Positions 16,072-23,713 of a stretch of 64,000 nucleotides of DNA are shown piece by piece (the first letter of the stretch is position 1; each line of letters opens with the position of its first letter). Under the pieces are notes generated by a model. The model was not told where the DNA came from, did not search any database, and worked only from the letters and a program-made list of their open reading frames with translations. This DNA comes from Xenophilus sp. Marseille-Q4582 (GTDB lineage Bacteria > Pseudomonadota > Gammaproteobacteria > Burkholderiales > Burkholderiaceae_C). The translations under genes were made by a program, and so were the position numbers. Where the stretch lies: contig NZ_CAKAKO010000006.1 of NCBI RefSeq assembly GCF_916700565.1, positions 124,001 to 188,000 on the forward strand. The letters run 5' to 3'.

Positions 16072-16117
16072 TCGCAGACGCCGCATCCGCGGTGTTCTTG
16101 ATCCATCCGCCGGGGTT

Positions 16118-16157
16118 CCTTCCCCATGCGGGGGAGGCTCCGACTTTCTTCTGGAGG
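16118..16157 (+). promoter_or_regulatory. Hairpin leader with masked ribosome binding site
   Basis: CCTTCCCC (16118-16125) pairs with GGGGGAGG (16130-16137). Immediately after, CTCC (16138-16141) can pair with GGAG (16153-16156), the Shine-Dalgarno of the gene at 16166. Confidence 0.5.
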
Positions 16158-16165
16158 TCTCCATC

Positions 16166-16489
16166 ATGTCCACCATCGCTTGCGATGCACCTCATTGCAC
16201 GCTGGACGAACCCGCGTGGCGCGCTGTCTGCAAGACGGCCGCCGAGCACGCCCAGCGTGGTTGCGGCCTGTCCTGGGATCACTGGGTCACGCTTTTCAGT
16301 TCGGAGATCGACGCGCAAGCCAGTCGGTTGCCGGAAACCCAGCGGGCTCAGGCCCTGGAAATCGCGACCCAGGAATGGGACTACGCAACCCCTGCCGAAC
16401 GGCAGGAAACGCAGGAGTGGAACGCTGCGAACGGCTACTGCTCCCATGGCATCGAACTGGGCTACTGCCCAGCCGGTTGCGGCTCCTAG
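16166..16489 (+). CDS. Small cysteine-containing ICE protein of unknown function
   Basis: This 107-residue protein carries seven cysteines: C-X4-C near the start (IACDAPHCTLDE), two in the middle helix region and C-X7-C-X3-C at the end (YCSHGIELGYCPAGCGS). The end also has a histidine, so a metal-binding knuckle is possible. The rest is helical with many Glu/Gln/Trp. It is soluble and not recognised. The ATG follows CTGGAGG, which is part of a hairpin. Confidence 0.65.
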   Translation: MSTIACDAPHCTLDEPAWRAVCKTAAEHAQRGCGLSWDHWVTLFSSEIDAQASRLPETQRAQALEIATQEWDYATPAERQETQEWNAANGYCSHGIELGYCPAGCGS

Positions 16490-16536
16490 TCCGCACCGGA
16501 CTCCATCGCCGCACGCGCGGCATTCCATCACCCGCT

Positions 16537-16586
16537 GGGGGCTCTCCCCCACGGGGAGGCCTCCGGCTCGATTCTTCAGGAGGCCT
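16537..16586 (+). promoter_or_regulatory. Mutually exclusive hairpins and perfect anti-Shine-Dalgarno stem
   Basis: AGGCCTCC (16557-16564) pairs perfectly with GGAGGCCT (16579-16586), locking the AGGAGG site of the gene at 16590. Upstream, CTCCCC pairs with GGGGAG (ending 16558), and that pairing uses bases of the first arm. A further GGGGG/CCCCC stem (16537-16550) competes with it. Confidence 0.6.
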
Positions 16587-16589
16587 TTC

Positions 16590-16997
16590 ATGGGCTGGTA
16601 TTTCTCCCCCCAATCGCGGTCTGAACTGATCGCGGAACTGATCGCACCGCAAGAGACCGAGCGCGCCAGCGTCAAGGTCATCGCCCACGCGCTGCGCGGC
16701 AACGTCCTGTGGTCCGTCACGGAAGTGACGGCCAAGGTCGAAGGCGTGCATCGTCATCTGGCGCCAGGCCAATCCCTGCGCTACATCCGCTGCGATCTTC
16801 TCGAACGCAGCGGCGACCAGTGGGGCTACAAGCCACTGGACGAGTCCATGCACCCGTACTACTACACGTGCCCGCTGTCCTATCTGGACCTCGCACCAGA
16901 GCAGTCCGCCGACTGGCGTGCAGGCGTTCGCGCCTACCACGCGCGGCGGCGCACACCCACGGCACCTGCGGCACCCACCGCAGCGCTGATGGCCTGA
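16590..16997 (+). CDS. Conserved ICE protein beginning MGWYF (DUF6927-like)
   Basis: This 135-residue protein opens with MGWYFSPQSRSELIAELIAP and has a central alpha/beta part with YIRCDLLERSGDQWGYKPLDESMHPYYYTCPLSYLDL. I recall the MGWYF opening and the GYKPMDES-P-YY-CPLSYLD pattern from proteins labelled DUF6927 in conjugative elements, with limited certainty. It is soluble, with an alanine/proline-rich tail. The Shine-Dalgarno AGGAGG is masked by a perfect 8-bp stem. Function unknown. Confidence 0.7.
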   Translation: MGWYFSPQSRSELIAELIAPQETERASVKVIAHALRGNVLWSVTEVTAKVEGVHRHLAPGQSLRYIRCDLLERSGDQWGYKPLDESMHPYYYTCPLSYLDLAPEQSADWRAGVRAYHARRRTPTAPAAPTAALMA

Positions 16998-17013
16998 GCC
17001 AGGAGGAACCGAC

Positions 17014-17274
17014 ATGGACCCGATCCTGGCTGCGCTTCCGCCCTCGCTGTTGAAGCTCGTTGAAGGGAGTTTGTCCAACGACGAAGTTTCTTCCGACGAG
17101 GAAATGCTGGAGTACTTCATCAGCAACGGCCTCACCGAGGCACAGGCACGGCAGGCACTGACCCACCGCGACCAGTACCTCAACAACATCTACCTGGAGG
17201 GCTTCACGCCAATCACTTCGGTAGATGAGGCGCTTCACTTCAACCCGCACACCCGGCAGTTCGAGCCGGACTGA
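17014..17274 (+). CDS. Small acidic ICE protein of unknown function
   Basis: This 86-residue acidic protein has a GGAGGA site in a 16-bp gap after the previous gene, so the two are probably co-transcribed. It is helical with two blocks (LLKLVEGSLSNDEVSSDEEM and LTEAQARQALTHRDQYLNNIYLEG) and no cysteine, signal peptide or membrane segment. I do not recognise the family. A hairpin follows the stop codon. Confidence 0.65.
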   Translation: MDPILAALPPSLLKLVEGSLSNDEVSSDEEMLEYFISNGLTEAQARQALTHRDQYLNNIYLEGFTPITSVDEALHFNPHTRQFEPD

Positions 17275-17292
17275 GCGGCTTTCTTCCACCCC

Positions 17293-17313
17293 CTGGGGCA
17301 GTACTTGCCCCAG
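17293..17313 (+). promoter_or_regulatory. Intergenic hairpin
   Basis: CTGGGGCA (17293-17300) pairs perfectly with TGCCCCAG (17306-17313), loop GTACT. No T-run follows. It sits between two co-directional genes, like the other hairpins of this block. Confidence 0.55.
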
Positions 17314-17350
17314 CGGGCGGTGCTGTTCCCGTTCATCCGAGGACACCACC

Positions 17351-18001
17351 ATGCCCGAAAACACTTCTTCCACCACGCTGTATCGCATCGACGAATGCTC
17401 CGACGTGATGGCCGATGCTTGCGTCGGCGATGACCAGGGCAATCTGATCTTCCTGTCGATCTGGGCGCGCGACACCGCCGTCCAGCAGTTCCTCGCTCGT
17501 CTGACCCTCGGGCGCGACGAACAGGGCCTGGACCAGTTCCACGTCATCACCGACCAGGGCGGCAGCGTCCCGGTGTTCGTCAGCAACGTCGATCGTCTGG
17601 AAAAGCGCATGACCCGCGCCTACCGGCGAACGCTGTTCGGTTCGCTGTCCAACGTGTGGCTGTTCGACCGCCGCTGCGTCAAGCCCGACAAGGCCAACGC
17701 CAGCGCACTGGCATTGCTGCCCAAGGGCAGCGCCCACCGGCTTGACCGCCTGTGGATGCTGGTGCGGGACACCTGCCCACTGCCGCTGCTCGACCACTGG
17801 CGCGAAACCGTGCTGGAGCTGCTACAGACCCGCGAGATGCTGGCCCGTCTTCCGTTCGCCCTCGGGTCGCTGGAAGGCCATCGGCTCGCCATCGACGTGC
17901 CGGCGCTGACCCTGGCGCTGGGCTCCCTGATCCGCAGTGACGTGCTCACCGCCTATCCGTATCCGGCCAAGATTTGGACGCCGGAAGCGGTAGCGGCTTG
18001 A
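17351..18001 (+). CDS. Conserved ICE protein of unknown function
   Basis: This 216-residue protein is not recognised. The N-terminal 90 residues look like an alpha/beta sandwich (LIFLSIWARDTAVQQFLARLTLG, FHVITDQGGSVPVFV). The middle has a basic RMTRAYRRTLFG helix, and the C-terminal half contains HRLDRLWMLVRDTCPLPLLDHW and a final acidic-to-hydrophobic helix. No signal peptide is present. Its ATG follows CGAGGAC. It lies between two hairpin-bearing spacers and just upstream of a DNA methyltransferase-like gene. Confidence 0.7.
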   Translation: MPENTSSTTLYRIDECSDVMADACVGDDQGNLIFLSIWARDTAVQQFLARLTLGRDEQGLDQFHVITDQGGSVPVFVSNVDRLEKRMTRAYRRTLFGSLSNVWLFDRRCVKPDKANASALALLPKGSAHRLDRLWMLVRDTCPLPLLDHWRETVLELLQTREMLARLPFALGSLEGHRLAIDVPALTLALGSLIRSDVLTAYPYPAKIWTPEAVAA

Positions 18002-18011
18002 CCCGCCCGCG

Positions 18012-18033
18012 AGAGCACGCCAAGGCGTGCTTT
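18012..18033 (+). promoter_or_regulatory. Intergenic hairpin followed by short T-run
   Basis: AGCACGC pairs with GCGTGCT around CAAG (18014-18031), with TT following. It lies 30 bp before the AGGAG site of the next gene. Confidence 0.45.
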
Positions 18034-18065
18034 CGCACTTCATCCCCGCCAACCAGGAGACTTCC

Positions 18066-19175
18066 ATGGCCCTCATGTTCCCGCGGCTCGCCCGCAATTT
18101 CTCCAAGAACGGGTACTACCCGACCGACGAACCCACGCTCGAAAGAGCCCTCAACGCACTGATGCCCAGCGATGGCCCGATGTGCATCCTCGATCCCTGC
18201 GCCGGCGAAGGCGTGGCGATCGCCGAAGCCGCTCATGCTCTCGGGCGCGAGCAAGCCAAGGCGTTCGCCGTCGAGTTCGACGCGGAGCGGGCACGCCATG
18301 CCCGCGGCCTGGTCGATCATTGCCTGCACGCGGACCTGATGGACACGATGATCTCAAAGCAGTCGTTCGGGCTGCTCTGGCTCAACCCACCGTATGGCGA
18401 TCTGTCCAAGGACGTCAACGGCAACATCGGCTATCAGGGCCAGGGCCGTGCCCGCTTCGAGAAGCTCTTCTATCAGCGCAGCCTCTCGCTATTGCAGTAT
18501 GGCGGCGTGCTGGTCTTCATCGTCCCTGGCTACGTGCTCGACGCCGAGCTGGTCGGCTGGCTGACACGCCACTACACGGACCTACGCATCTACCGAGCGG
18601 TGGAAACGCAGTTCAAGCAGGTGGTGATCTTCGGCCGCAGGGTGCGCCAGCGCGAGCTGGCACCCGATGGTCTCAAGGCCGTGCGCAATCTGCTGCTGCA
18701 GATCGGGCTTGGTGAAGTCGAAGCCGAGGAACTGCCGAGCGAATGGCCGTTCCTGCCGTACATCGTCCCCGCCAGTCCGGCCGAGCCGGAGCATTTCTTC
18801 CGCGTGACGATGGAGCCAGAGCAGTTCGCCGATGAAGTCGGCCGGCTGCAAGGCCTCTGGCCGTCGCAGGACACGCACCTGGGGGCCGCGCAGCAGTCGC
18901 TGCGTCCACCGGCGCGTGCCTTGTCCCACTGGCATCTCGCCCTGGCTCTGGCCGCGGGCGCGATCTCGGGGGTTGTGCGCTCCAAGACCGGGCGCGTGCT
19001 CGTCGTCAAAGGTGACACCCACAAGGACAAGACGCTCCAGCGGGAATTCACCGAACGCGAAGACGGCTCCATCGCCGAGACCCGCATCCTCACCGACAAG
19101 TTCGTGCCCGTCATCCGCGCGTGGGACATGACGCCCGGCTCCGCCACGCGGGGCGAGGTGTTGACCATCCGCTGA
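18066..19175 (+). CDS. DUF6094-type SAM-dependent methyltransferase
   Basis: This 369-residue protein has a Rossmann-type methyltransferase core. Motif I is ILDPCAGEGVAIAEAA (about residues 41-56) and the catalytic motif IV is NPPYGD (about 108-113), the pattern of N6-adenine-type DNA or RNA methyltransferases. The first residues (MFPRLARNFSKNGYYPTDE) match what I know of DUF6094 proteins of mobile elements. The C-terminal 130 residues lack recognised motifs. The AGGAGA site supports the internal ATG at 18066 over one 39 bp upstream. It is close to a helicase gene; the pair may act together on DNA, which is inference. Confidence 0.8.
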   Translation: MALMFPRLARNFSKNGYYPTDEPTLERALNALMPSDGPMCILDPCAGEGVAIAEAAHALGREQAKAFAVEFDAERARHARGLVDHCLHADLMDTMISKQSFGLLWLNPPYGDLSKDVNGNIGYQGQGRARFEKLFYQRSLSLLQYGGVLVFIVPGYVLDAELVGWLTRHYTDLRIYRAVETQFKQVVIFGRRVRQRELAPDGLKAVRNLLLQIGLGEVEAEELPSEWPFLPYIVPASPAEPEHFFRVTMEPEQFADEVGRLQGLWPSQDTHLGAAQQSLRPPARALSHWHLALALAAGAISGVVRSKTGRVLVVKGDTHKDKTLQREFTEREDGSIAETRILTDKFVPVIRAWDMTPGSATRGEVLTIR

Positions 19176-19250
19176 TCGCTTCTCTACCGCTGACGGTCAC
19201 CGTCGGCTTCCTCCACCCACCGGGGTCCAGTCGCCCCGAGGGGGCGCCGT

Positions 19251-19273
19251 GGCCCCTTCATCTTCAAGGAGCC
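19251..19273 (+). promoter_or_regulatory. Anti-Shine-Dalgarno hairpin
   Basis: GGC plus CCTT (19251-19258) pair with AAGG plus GCC (19266-19273), which covers the AAGGAG of the gene at 19279. The upstream CGCCCC/GGGGCG hairpin lies directly before it. Confidence 0.5.
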
Positions 19274-19278
19274 TTTCC

Positions 19279-19590
19279 ATGGCAGCCCAAGCACTTCCCA
19301 TCGGCCAAGCATCGAGCCGGCGCTTCTTCCCTGGCGAGACCGTCGTGACCTGTGGCGTTGACGCCCTGGTCCAGCAGGGCCGGCTCAACCCGGTGCCGTA
19401 TCTGCACCGCCACCTCAATGGCGACTGGGGCGACCTCGACGACTACGACAAGCGGCAGAACGATGCCGCGCTGGAGTCCGGCGAGGACCGCCTTTTCTCT
19501 TCCTACCAGGTCGCACCCGGCCTGCAGCTTTGGATTATCACCGAATGGGATCGCAGCGTGACCACGCTGCTACTGCCCAGCGAGTACTGA
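19279..19590 (+). CDS. Small ICE protein of unknown function
   Basis: This 103-residue protein begins with a short basic stretch (ASSRRFFPGETVVTCGVDALVQQG) and ends in a beta-rich segment (LQLWIITEWDRSVTTLLLPSEY). The middle is acidic (WGDLDDYDKRQNDAALESGEDR). It is soluble, contains one cysteine and has no recognised domain. The start is chosen at the ATG after AAGGAG. A related family seems to accompany the helicase gene in this ICE class, by position only. Confidence 0.65.
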   Translation: MAAQALPIGQASSRRFFPGETVVTCGVDALVQQGRLNPVPYLHRHLNGDWGDLDDYDKRQNDAALESGEDRLFSSYQVAPGLQLWIITEWDRSVTTLLLPSEY

Positions 19591-19634
19591 TCTCTCCCAG
19601 ACGACGGCCGCCTGCCGTCTCTTCATCCCACCAC

Positions 19635-19672
19635 GGGGCATGCCATCGCCCCGCGGGGGTGGTGCATGCCCC
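19635..19672 (+). promoter_or_regulatory. Long intergenic hairpin before the helicase gene
   Basis: GGGGCATGC (19635-19643) pairs perfectly with GCATGCCCC (19664-19672), and an inner CGCCCC/GGGGTG pairing extends it. ATTTTCTTT follows. The TTGGAG site and start codon come within 20 bp, so this resembles a terminator fused to a leader. Confidence 0.6.
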
Positions 19673-19692
19673 ATTTTCTTTGGAGCATCACC

Positions 19693-21972
19693 ATGTCCCT
19701 CGATCTCGAAACCACTGCCGCTGAAGCCGCGCCCGTACAGGGCGAACTGCTCGATGCGGAATCTTCCCCTCTGACCCTGAGCCTTCAGGATTTCGTCGGC
19801 GAGTTCGGCGACGAACTGCTCGACGCCCTCAACAGCGCGAACCCGCCGGTCTATAACGGCCAGCCGCAGGCGCACCGGCAACTCGTCGTCGCCAGCCTCA
19901 AGCGCAAGCTGTTTCCGGCCCAGGCCGAAGTCGTCCACGCCGCCGCCGAGCTGCTGATCGACCGTGGCGAACGCGCCGCGATCGTCAATGGCGAAATGGG
20001 CTGCGGCAAGACGACCGTCGGCATCGCCACGGCCGCCGTGCTCAACGCCGAAGGCTATCGCCGCACCCTGGTTCTTTCGCCGCCGCACCTTGTTTACAAG
20101 TGGCGGCGCGAGATCCAGGAGACGGTGGCAGGCGCCAAGGTGTGGGTGCTCAACGGGCCGGACACGCTCATCAAGCTCATCAAGCTGCGCGAGCAGTTGA
20201 ATGTCCAGCCCACGGGCCAGGAGTTCTTCGTCTTGGGCCGGGTCAGGATGCGGATGGGGTTCCACTGGAAGCCCGTCTTCACCCAGCGGCGCACCCGTCA
20301 CGGCAACGTGGCGGCGTGCCCGGACTGCGGCACGGTCATCACCGACCTCGACGGCGAGCCGGTCAATCCGGTCGCGCTCCAAGCCGAGGAATACCGCAGG
20401 AAGTGCAGCCATTGCGCCGCCCCCCTGTGGACGCTGATCCGCCCGCGCAGCCTGTCCGGCAGCGACCAGTCCTCGGCCGTGCTGAAAGCCCTCAAGCGCA
20501 TCCCGACGATCGGGGAAGTCACCGCGCAGAAGCTGATGCAGAAGTTCGGCGAAGGCTTCCTCGCGTCGATGCTGGGCGACAACATCCATGAGTTCATCAA
20601 CCTCATGGACGGCAACGGCGAACTGGTCTTCTCTGACCGCCAGGCGCATCGCATGGAAAGAGCGATGGCGAACATGGAGTTCGGCTTCGGCGAAGGCGGC
20701 TACCAGCCGTCCGAGTTCATCAAGCGCTACCTGCCTCAAGGCACGTTCGACCTGTGCATCGCGGACGAGGCCCACGAGTACAAGAACGGTGGCAGTGCCC
20801 AGGGCCAGGCCATGGGCGTGCTGGCGGCGAAGGCTCGCAAGACCTTGCTGCTGACAGGCACGCTGATGGGCGGCTACGGGGACGACCTGTTCTACCTGCT
20901 GTTCCGAGCCCTGCCTGGGCGGATGATCGAAGACGGCTACCGCCCGACCACGAGCGGCAGCATGACCTCGGCGGCCATGGCGTTCATGAGGGACCACGGG
21001 GTCCTCAAGGACATCTACTCCGAAAGCACCGGCACGGCGCACAAGACGGCCAGGGGCACCAAGGTATCGGTGCGCACGGTCAAGGCTCCCGGCTTCGGGC
21101 CGAAAGGGGTCTTGCGGTGCATCCTGCCGTTCACGATCTTCCTCAAGCTCAAGGACATCGGCGGCAACGTCCTGCCGCCGTATGACGAGGAGTTCCGTGA
21201 AGTCGCAATGGACACGGCGCAAGCCGCGGCCTACCGCGACCTGGCGGGTCGGCTGACCGCGGAGCTGAAACAGGCTCTGGCGCGACGCGATACGACGCTG
21301 CTGGGTGTGGTGCTCAACGTGCTGCTGGCCTGGCCGGACTGCTGCTTCCGGTCGGAAACCGTGGTGCATCCGCGCACGCGCAACACCTTGGCGTTCGTCC
21401 CGGCTCAGTTCAACGAGTTTGAGGTGACGCCGAAAGAGCGCGAGCTGATCGACATCTGCAAAGAAGAGAAGGCGCAGGGCCGCAAGGTCCTGGCCTACAC
21501 GGTCTATACCGGCACGCGCGACACCACGTCGCGCTTGAAGGTGCTGCTGGAGCAGGAAGGTTTTCGGGTGGCGGTGCTGCGCGCAAGCGTGGACGCCAGC
21601 CGCCGCGAGGACTGGATCGCCGAGCAACTGGACCGTGGCATCGACGTGCTCATCACCAACCCCGAGCTGGTCAAGACGGGCTTGGACCTGTTGGACTTCC
21701 CGACGATCGTTTTCATGCAGTCGGGCTACAACGTGTACTCGCTCCAGCAGGCGGCACGCCGCTCCTGGCGCATCGGACAGAAACAGCCGGTGCGCGTGAT
21801 CTACCTCGGCTACGCCGGTTCCTCGCAGATGACCTGCCTGGAGCTGATGGCCAAGAAGATCATGGTCTCGCAGTCCACCTCGGGCGACGTGCCCGAATCG
21901 GGCCTGGATGTGCTCAACCAGGACGGTGATTCCGTCGAGGTCGCGCTGGCCCGGCAACTGGTCGCCGCCTGA
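19693..21972 (+). CDS. SNF2/DEAD-like helicase
   Basis: This 759-residue superfamily 2 helicase should be an ATP-driven DNA translocase. Motif I is GEMGCGKTTVG (residues 100-110, Lys106). Motif II is DEAH in CIADEAHEYKNGG (about residue 355). The C-terminal lobe has the SNF2-type motif VI in LQQAARRSWRIGQKQPVRV (about 690-710). Between the lobes two Cys pairs (CPDC about 210 and CSHC about 238) form a probable zinc ribbon. The start is the ATG after TTGGAGC. It belongs to the ICE core gene set next to the DUF6094 methyltransferase. Its role in transfer is not established. Confidence 0.85.
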   Translation: MSLDLETTAAEAAPVQGELLDAESSPLTLSLQDFVGEFGDELLDALNSANPPVYNGQPQAHRQLVVASLKRKLFPAQAEVVHAAAELLIDRGERAAIVNGEMGCGKTTVGIATAAVLNAEGYRRTLVLSPPHLVYKWRREIQETVAGAKVWVLNGPDTLIKLIKLREQLNVQPTGQEFFVLGRVRMRMGFHWKPVFTQRRTRHGNVAACPDCGTVITDLDGEPVNPVALQAEEYRRKCSHCAAPLWTLIRPRSLSGSDQSSAVLKALKRIPTIGEVTAQKLMQKFGEGFLASMLGDNIHEFINLMDGNGELVFSDRQAHRMERAMANMEFGFGEGGYQPSEFIKRYLPQGTFDLCIADEAHEYKNGGSAQGQAMGVLAAKARKTLLLTGTLMGGYGDDLFYLLFRALPGRMIEDGYRPTTSGSMTSAAMAFMRDHGVLKDIYSESTGTAHKTARGTKVSVRTVKAPGFGPKGVLRCILPFTIFLKLKDIGGNVLPPYDEEFREVAMDTAQAAAYRDLAGRLTAELKQALARRDTTLLGVVLNVLLAWPDCCFRSETVVHPRTRNTLAFVPAQFNEFEVTPKERELIDICKEEKAQGRKVLAYTVYTGTRDTTSRLKVLLEQEGFRVAVLRASVDASRREDWIAEQLDRGIDVLITNPELVKTGLDLLDFPTIVFMQSGYNVYSLQQAARRSWRIGQKQPVRVIYLGYAGSSQMTCLELMAKKIMVSQSTSGDVPESGLDVLNQDGDSVEVALARQLVAA

Positions 21973-22024
21973 TCCCCACGCCAACGCCGGCCTCGCGCCG
22001 CCGGCTTTCCATTGTTCCCACCTT

Positions 22025-22068
22025 GCAGCCACGCCCACGGTCTCCGTGGACGTGGCTGCGCATTTTTC
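22025..22068 (+). promoter_or_regulatory. Long hairpin with T-run before the 22086 gene
   Basis: GCAGCCACG (22025-22033) pairs with CGTGGCTGC (22051-22059), enclosing a second perfect stem CCACGG/CCGTGG with a TCT loop. GCATTTTTCATT follows. Terminator-like, yet the AAGGAG of the next gene begins only about 14 bp beyond. Confidence 0.65.
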
Positions 22069-22085
22069 ATTCCAAGGAGATTTCC

Positions 22086-22955
22086 ATGAACACCCATACC
22101 CAATCCACGCCCGAAAACGTGAAGGCCCGCCTGACGCTGGACGTGACCTGTTTGCTCAACGGCGAGGCCGCGTCGGAAATACTGGCACGGCTGCAACGCA
22201 TGTGGGTCCGCGCCATCGGCGAGAGGTTGCTAATCGATGAGACCGCCGCGAAGGTGGATGTTTGGTCGATCGAGGTGACCGAGTTGCCCTCGGCGACTAA
22301 CAGCGATGCGCTCGAAGCCGAGATCGCCGCCTTCATGCAGCAACGCATCGGGGACGGCAACCTCTGTGCAGAGGACATTCCCTTGCGCCTGGCGAGCTAT
22401 GGCCTGATGGCCCCCGAGGATTTCATCGACGAAATGCGCGAGCGCATGGGCATGGAAGACGACGCCCCCACGGGCCGAGCCGTCATCCCCTCGACCGAAC
22501 CTGCCGACGGCGGTGAGATCGAGATGCAAGTCGCGGTCGTCTGCATCGGTGCCTCCGGTAGCCCCAACGTGCCGGTCTTCAAGGTCAGGATCACCCAGGA
22601 GGAATACGACCTGGGTATCCACTACGACAAGGCCAGGGACCTGGCCGAAGAGGCCCGGTACGAAGGGCCGTTCATCTGCTTCGACGCCGCCGAATATGGC
22701 CCCATCCTGTCGGCCGCCCGCGAACTTGGCCTCGTTCCGCAGGTCGTCGTGGTCGATATGACCGACGGCCAGATCCACTCCATCCGCTGCGACAGCGGCG
22801 AGATCAAGGTCATCTGCTACGACACCAGCGACACTGACGAGTATTCGGCGGCGGTGGCGAACCGGCCGCTCGGCGAGAACGGGCAGTTCGTGCGCTGCTG
22901 GTCGCACACCCAACTGGCACGGGTCGATCCCGGCCTGAAGCTGGCTCGGGATTGA
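22086..22955 (+). CDS. Conserved ICE protein of unknown function
   Basis: This 289-residue acidic protein is not recognised. The first 130 residues look helical (ARLTLDVTCLLNGEAASEILARLQRMWVRAIGER, written here only as a description of a helix pair at residues 14-47). The second half has alternating strands and helices (QVAVVCIGASGSPNVPVFKV, IHYDKARDLAEEARYEGPFI), with ICFDAAEYGPILSAARELGL near residue 200. No signal peptide or catalytic motif is clear. It follows the helicase gene behind a strong hairpin and ends the orphan-gene block at two terminator hairpins. Confidence 0.65.
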   Translation: MNTHTQSTPENVKARLTLDVTCLLNGEAASEILARLQRMWVRAIGERLLIDETAAKVDVWSIEVTELPSATNSDALEAEIAAFMQQRIGDGNLCAEDIPLRLASYGLMAPEDFIDEMRERMGMEDDAPTGRAVIPSTEPADGGEIEMQVAVVCIGASGSPNVPVFKVRITQEEYDLGIHYDKARDLAEEARYEGPFICFDAAEYGPILSAARELGLVPQVVVVDMTDGQIHSIRCDSGEIKVICYDTSDTDEYSAAVANRPLGENGQFVRCWSHTQLARVDPGLKLARD

Positions 22956-23003
22956 TCGGGCGAAGCCCGATGCGTTTTCACAGGCCCCTTCGGGGGCCTT
23001 TTC
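22956..23003 (+). terminator. Tandem terminator hairpins
   Basis: TCGGGC (22956-22961) pairs with GCCCGA (22965-22970), followed by TGCGTTTTC. AGGCCCC (22982-22988) then pairs with GGGGGCCT, followed by TTTCC. They separate the orphan-gene block from the transfer operon. Confidence 0.8.
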
Positions 23004-23045
23004 CTTTGGAGGGAGGCTGCCGGGAAATCGGGCGCTGCCTGGTTC

Positions 23046-23095
23046 GCATTGTTTGCTGCCGCTCGTGGCCCGAGCGGCGATGGTGAGGGCTCGAT
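23046..23095 (+). promoter_or_regulatory. Shared promoter-like element of the transfer operons, copy 1
   Basis: GCATTGTTTGCTGCC (23046-23060) is nearly identical to sequences at 30271 and 39625, each 55-70 bp before the first gene of a transfer operon. A second similar patch, GGGCTCGATGTTTCAGG, lies about 43 bp downstream of the first box. These may be an activator box and the -10 region of an ICE-specific promoter. Confidence 0.45.
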
Positions 23096-23113
23096 GTTTC
23101 AGGACGACGCGCC

Positions 23114-23713
23114 ATGTGCCCCTCTCCACCTTGGTTTCACCATCCCGAACGCCGTCTGCTGGCGGGTTTTCTCGGCCTGCTTTGGTCGGTGCTGGCTGGC
23201 GGCTGCGCGACGACGAGCGCGCCGGTCGCGCCCGACACCATCGAGGAAGTCTCGGCCGCACCCGTACCCGAGGCGCCCGAATACATCCCCGTTGTGCGCT
23301 ACGGCCGCTACACCCTCGTGGAACTGGCACCGACAGCAGCGCAGCGCGACCTGCTGTTGCAGACCATCGACGTGTCGATGCCCGAGGATGCACGCGCTAC
23401 GGTCGGCGACGGGCTACGGCATGTGCTCAAGCGCAGCGGTTACGGCTTGTGCCAGACGACGCACGCGGTGATCGAGCTGTACGCACTGCCGCTGCCGGCG
23501 GCCCACCTGCACCTCGGCCCCATGACCCTGCGGGATGCGCTGCTCACCCTGGCTGGTTCGGCCTGGGAACTGCACGCGGATGACCGCGCGCGGCAAATCT
23601 GCTTCGAGCGGCCCGGCGACAGCATGACCGCCGACAACGTACCCGCGCCGCCTGCCACCGAGGCGGTGCAGACGTTCCCGCTGGCGCCCGCGGCATCGGG
23701 AGGCCAGCCATGA
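23114..23713 (+). CDS. pilL: PilL N-terminal domain transfer lipoprotein
   Basis: This 199-residue exported protein matches the N-terminal PilL family of ICE transfer regions (TIGR03748). A hydrophobic signal segment (residues 12-29) ends in a lipobox, LAGGC with Cys31, so it should be an outer-membrane lipoprotein. Residues 60-180 hold the conserved domain with YTLVELAPTAAQRDLL, VGDGLRHVLKRSGYGLC and MTLRDALLTLAGSAW, a secretin-like N-domain pattern. It opens the transfer operon after an AGGA site. The next gene overlaps it by 4 bp. Confidence 0.85.
   Translation: MCPSPPWFHHPERRLLAGFLGLLWSVLAGGCATTSAPVAPDTIEEVSAAPVPEAPEYIPVVRYGRYTLVELAPTAAQRDLLLQTIDVSMPEDARATVGDGLRHVLKRSGYGLCQTTHAVIELYALPLPAAHLHLGPMTLRDALLTLAGSAWELHADDRARQICFERPGDSMTADNVPAPPATEAVQTFPLAPAASGGQP

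Noticed and set aside
19570-22038. An 822-codon minus-strand frame
   Set aside because: It is the antisense shadow of the helicase gene; composition is Arg/Gly/His-rich and no start site fits.
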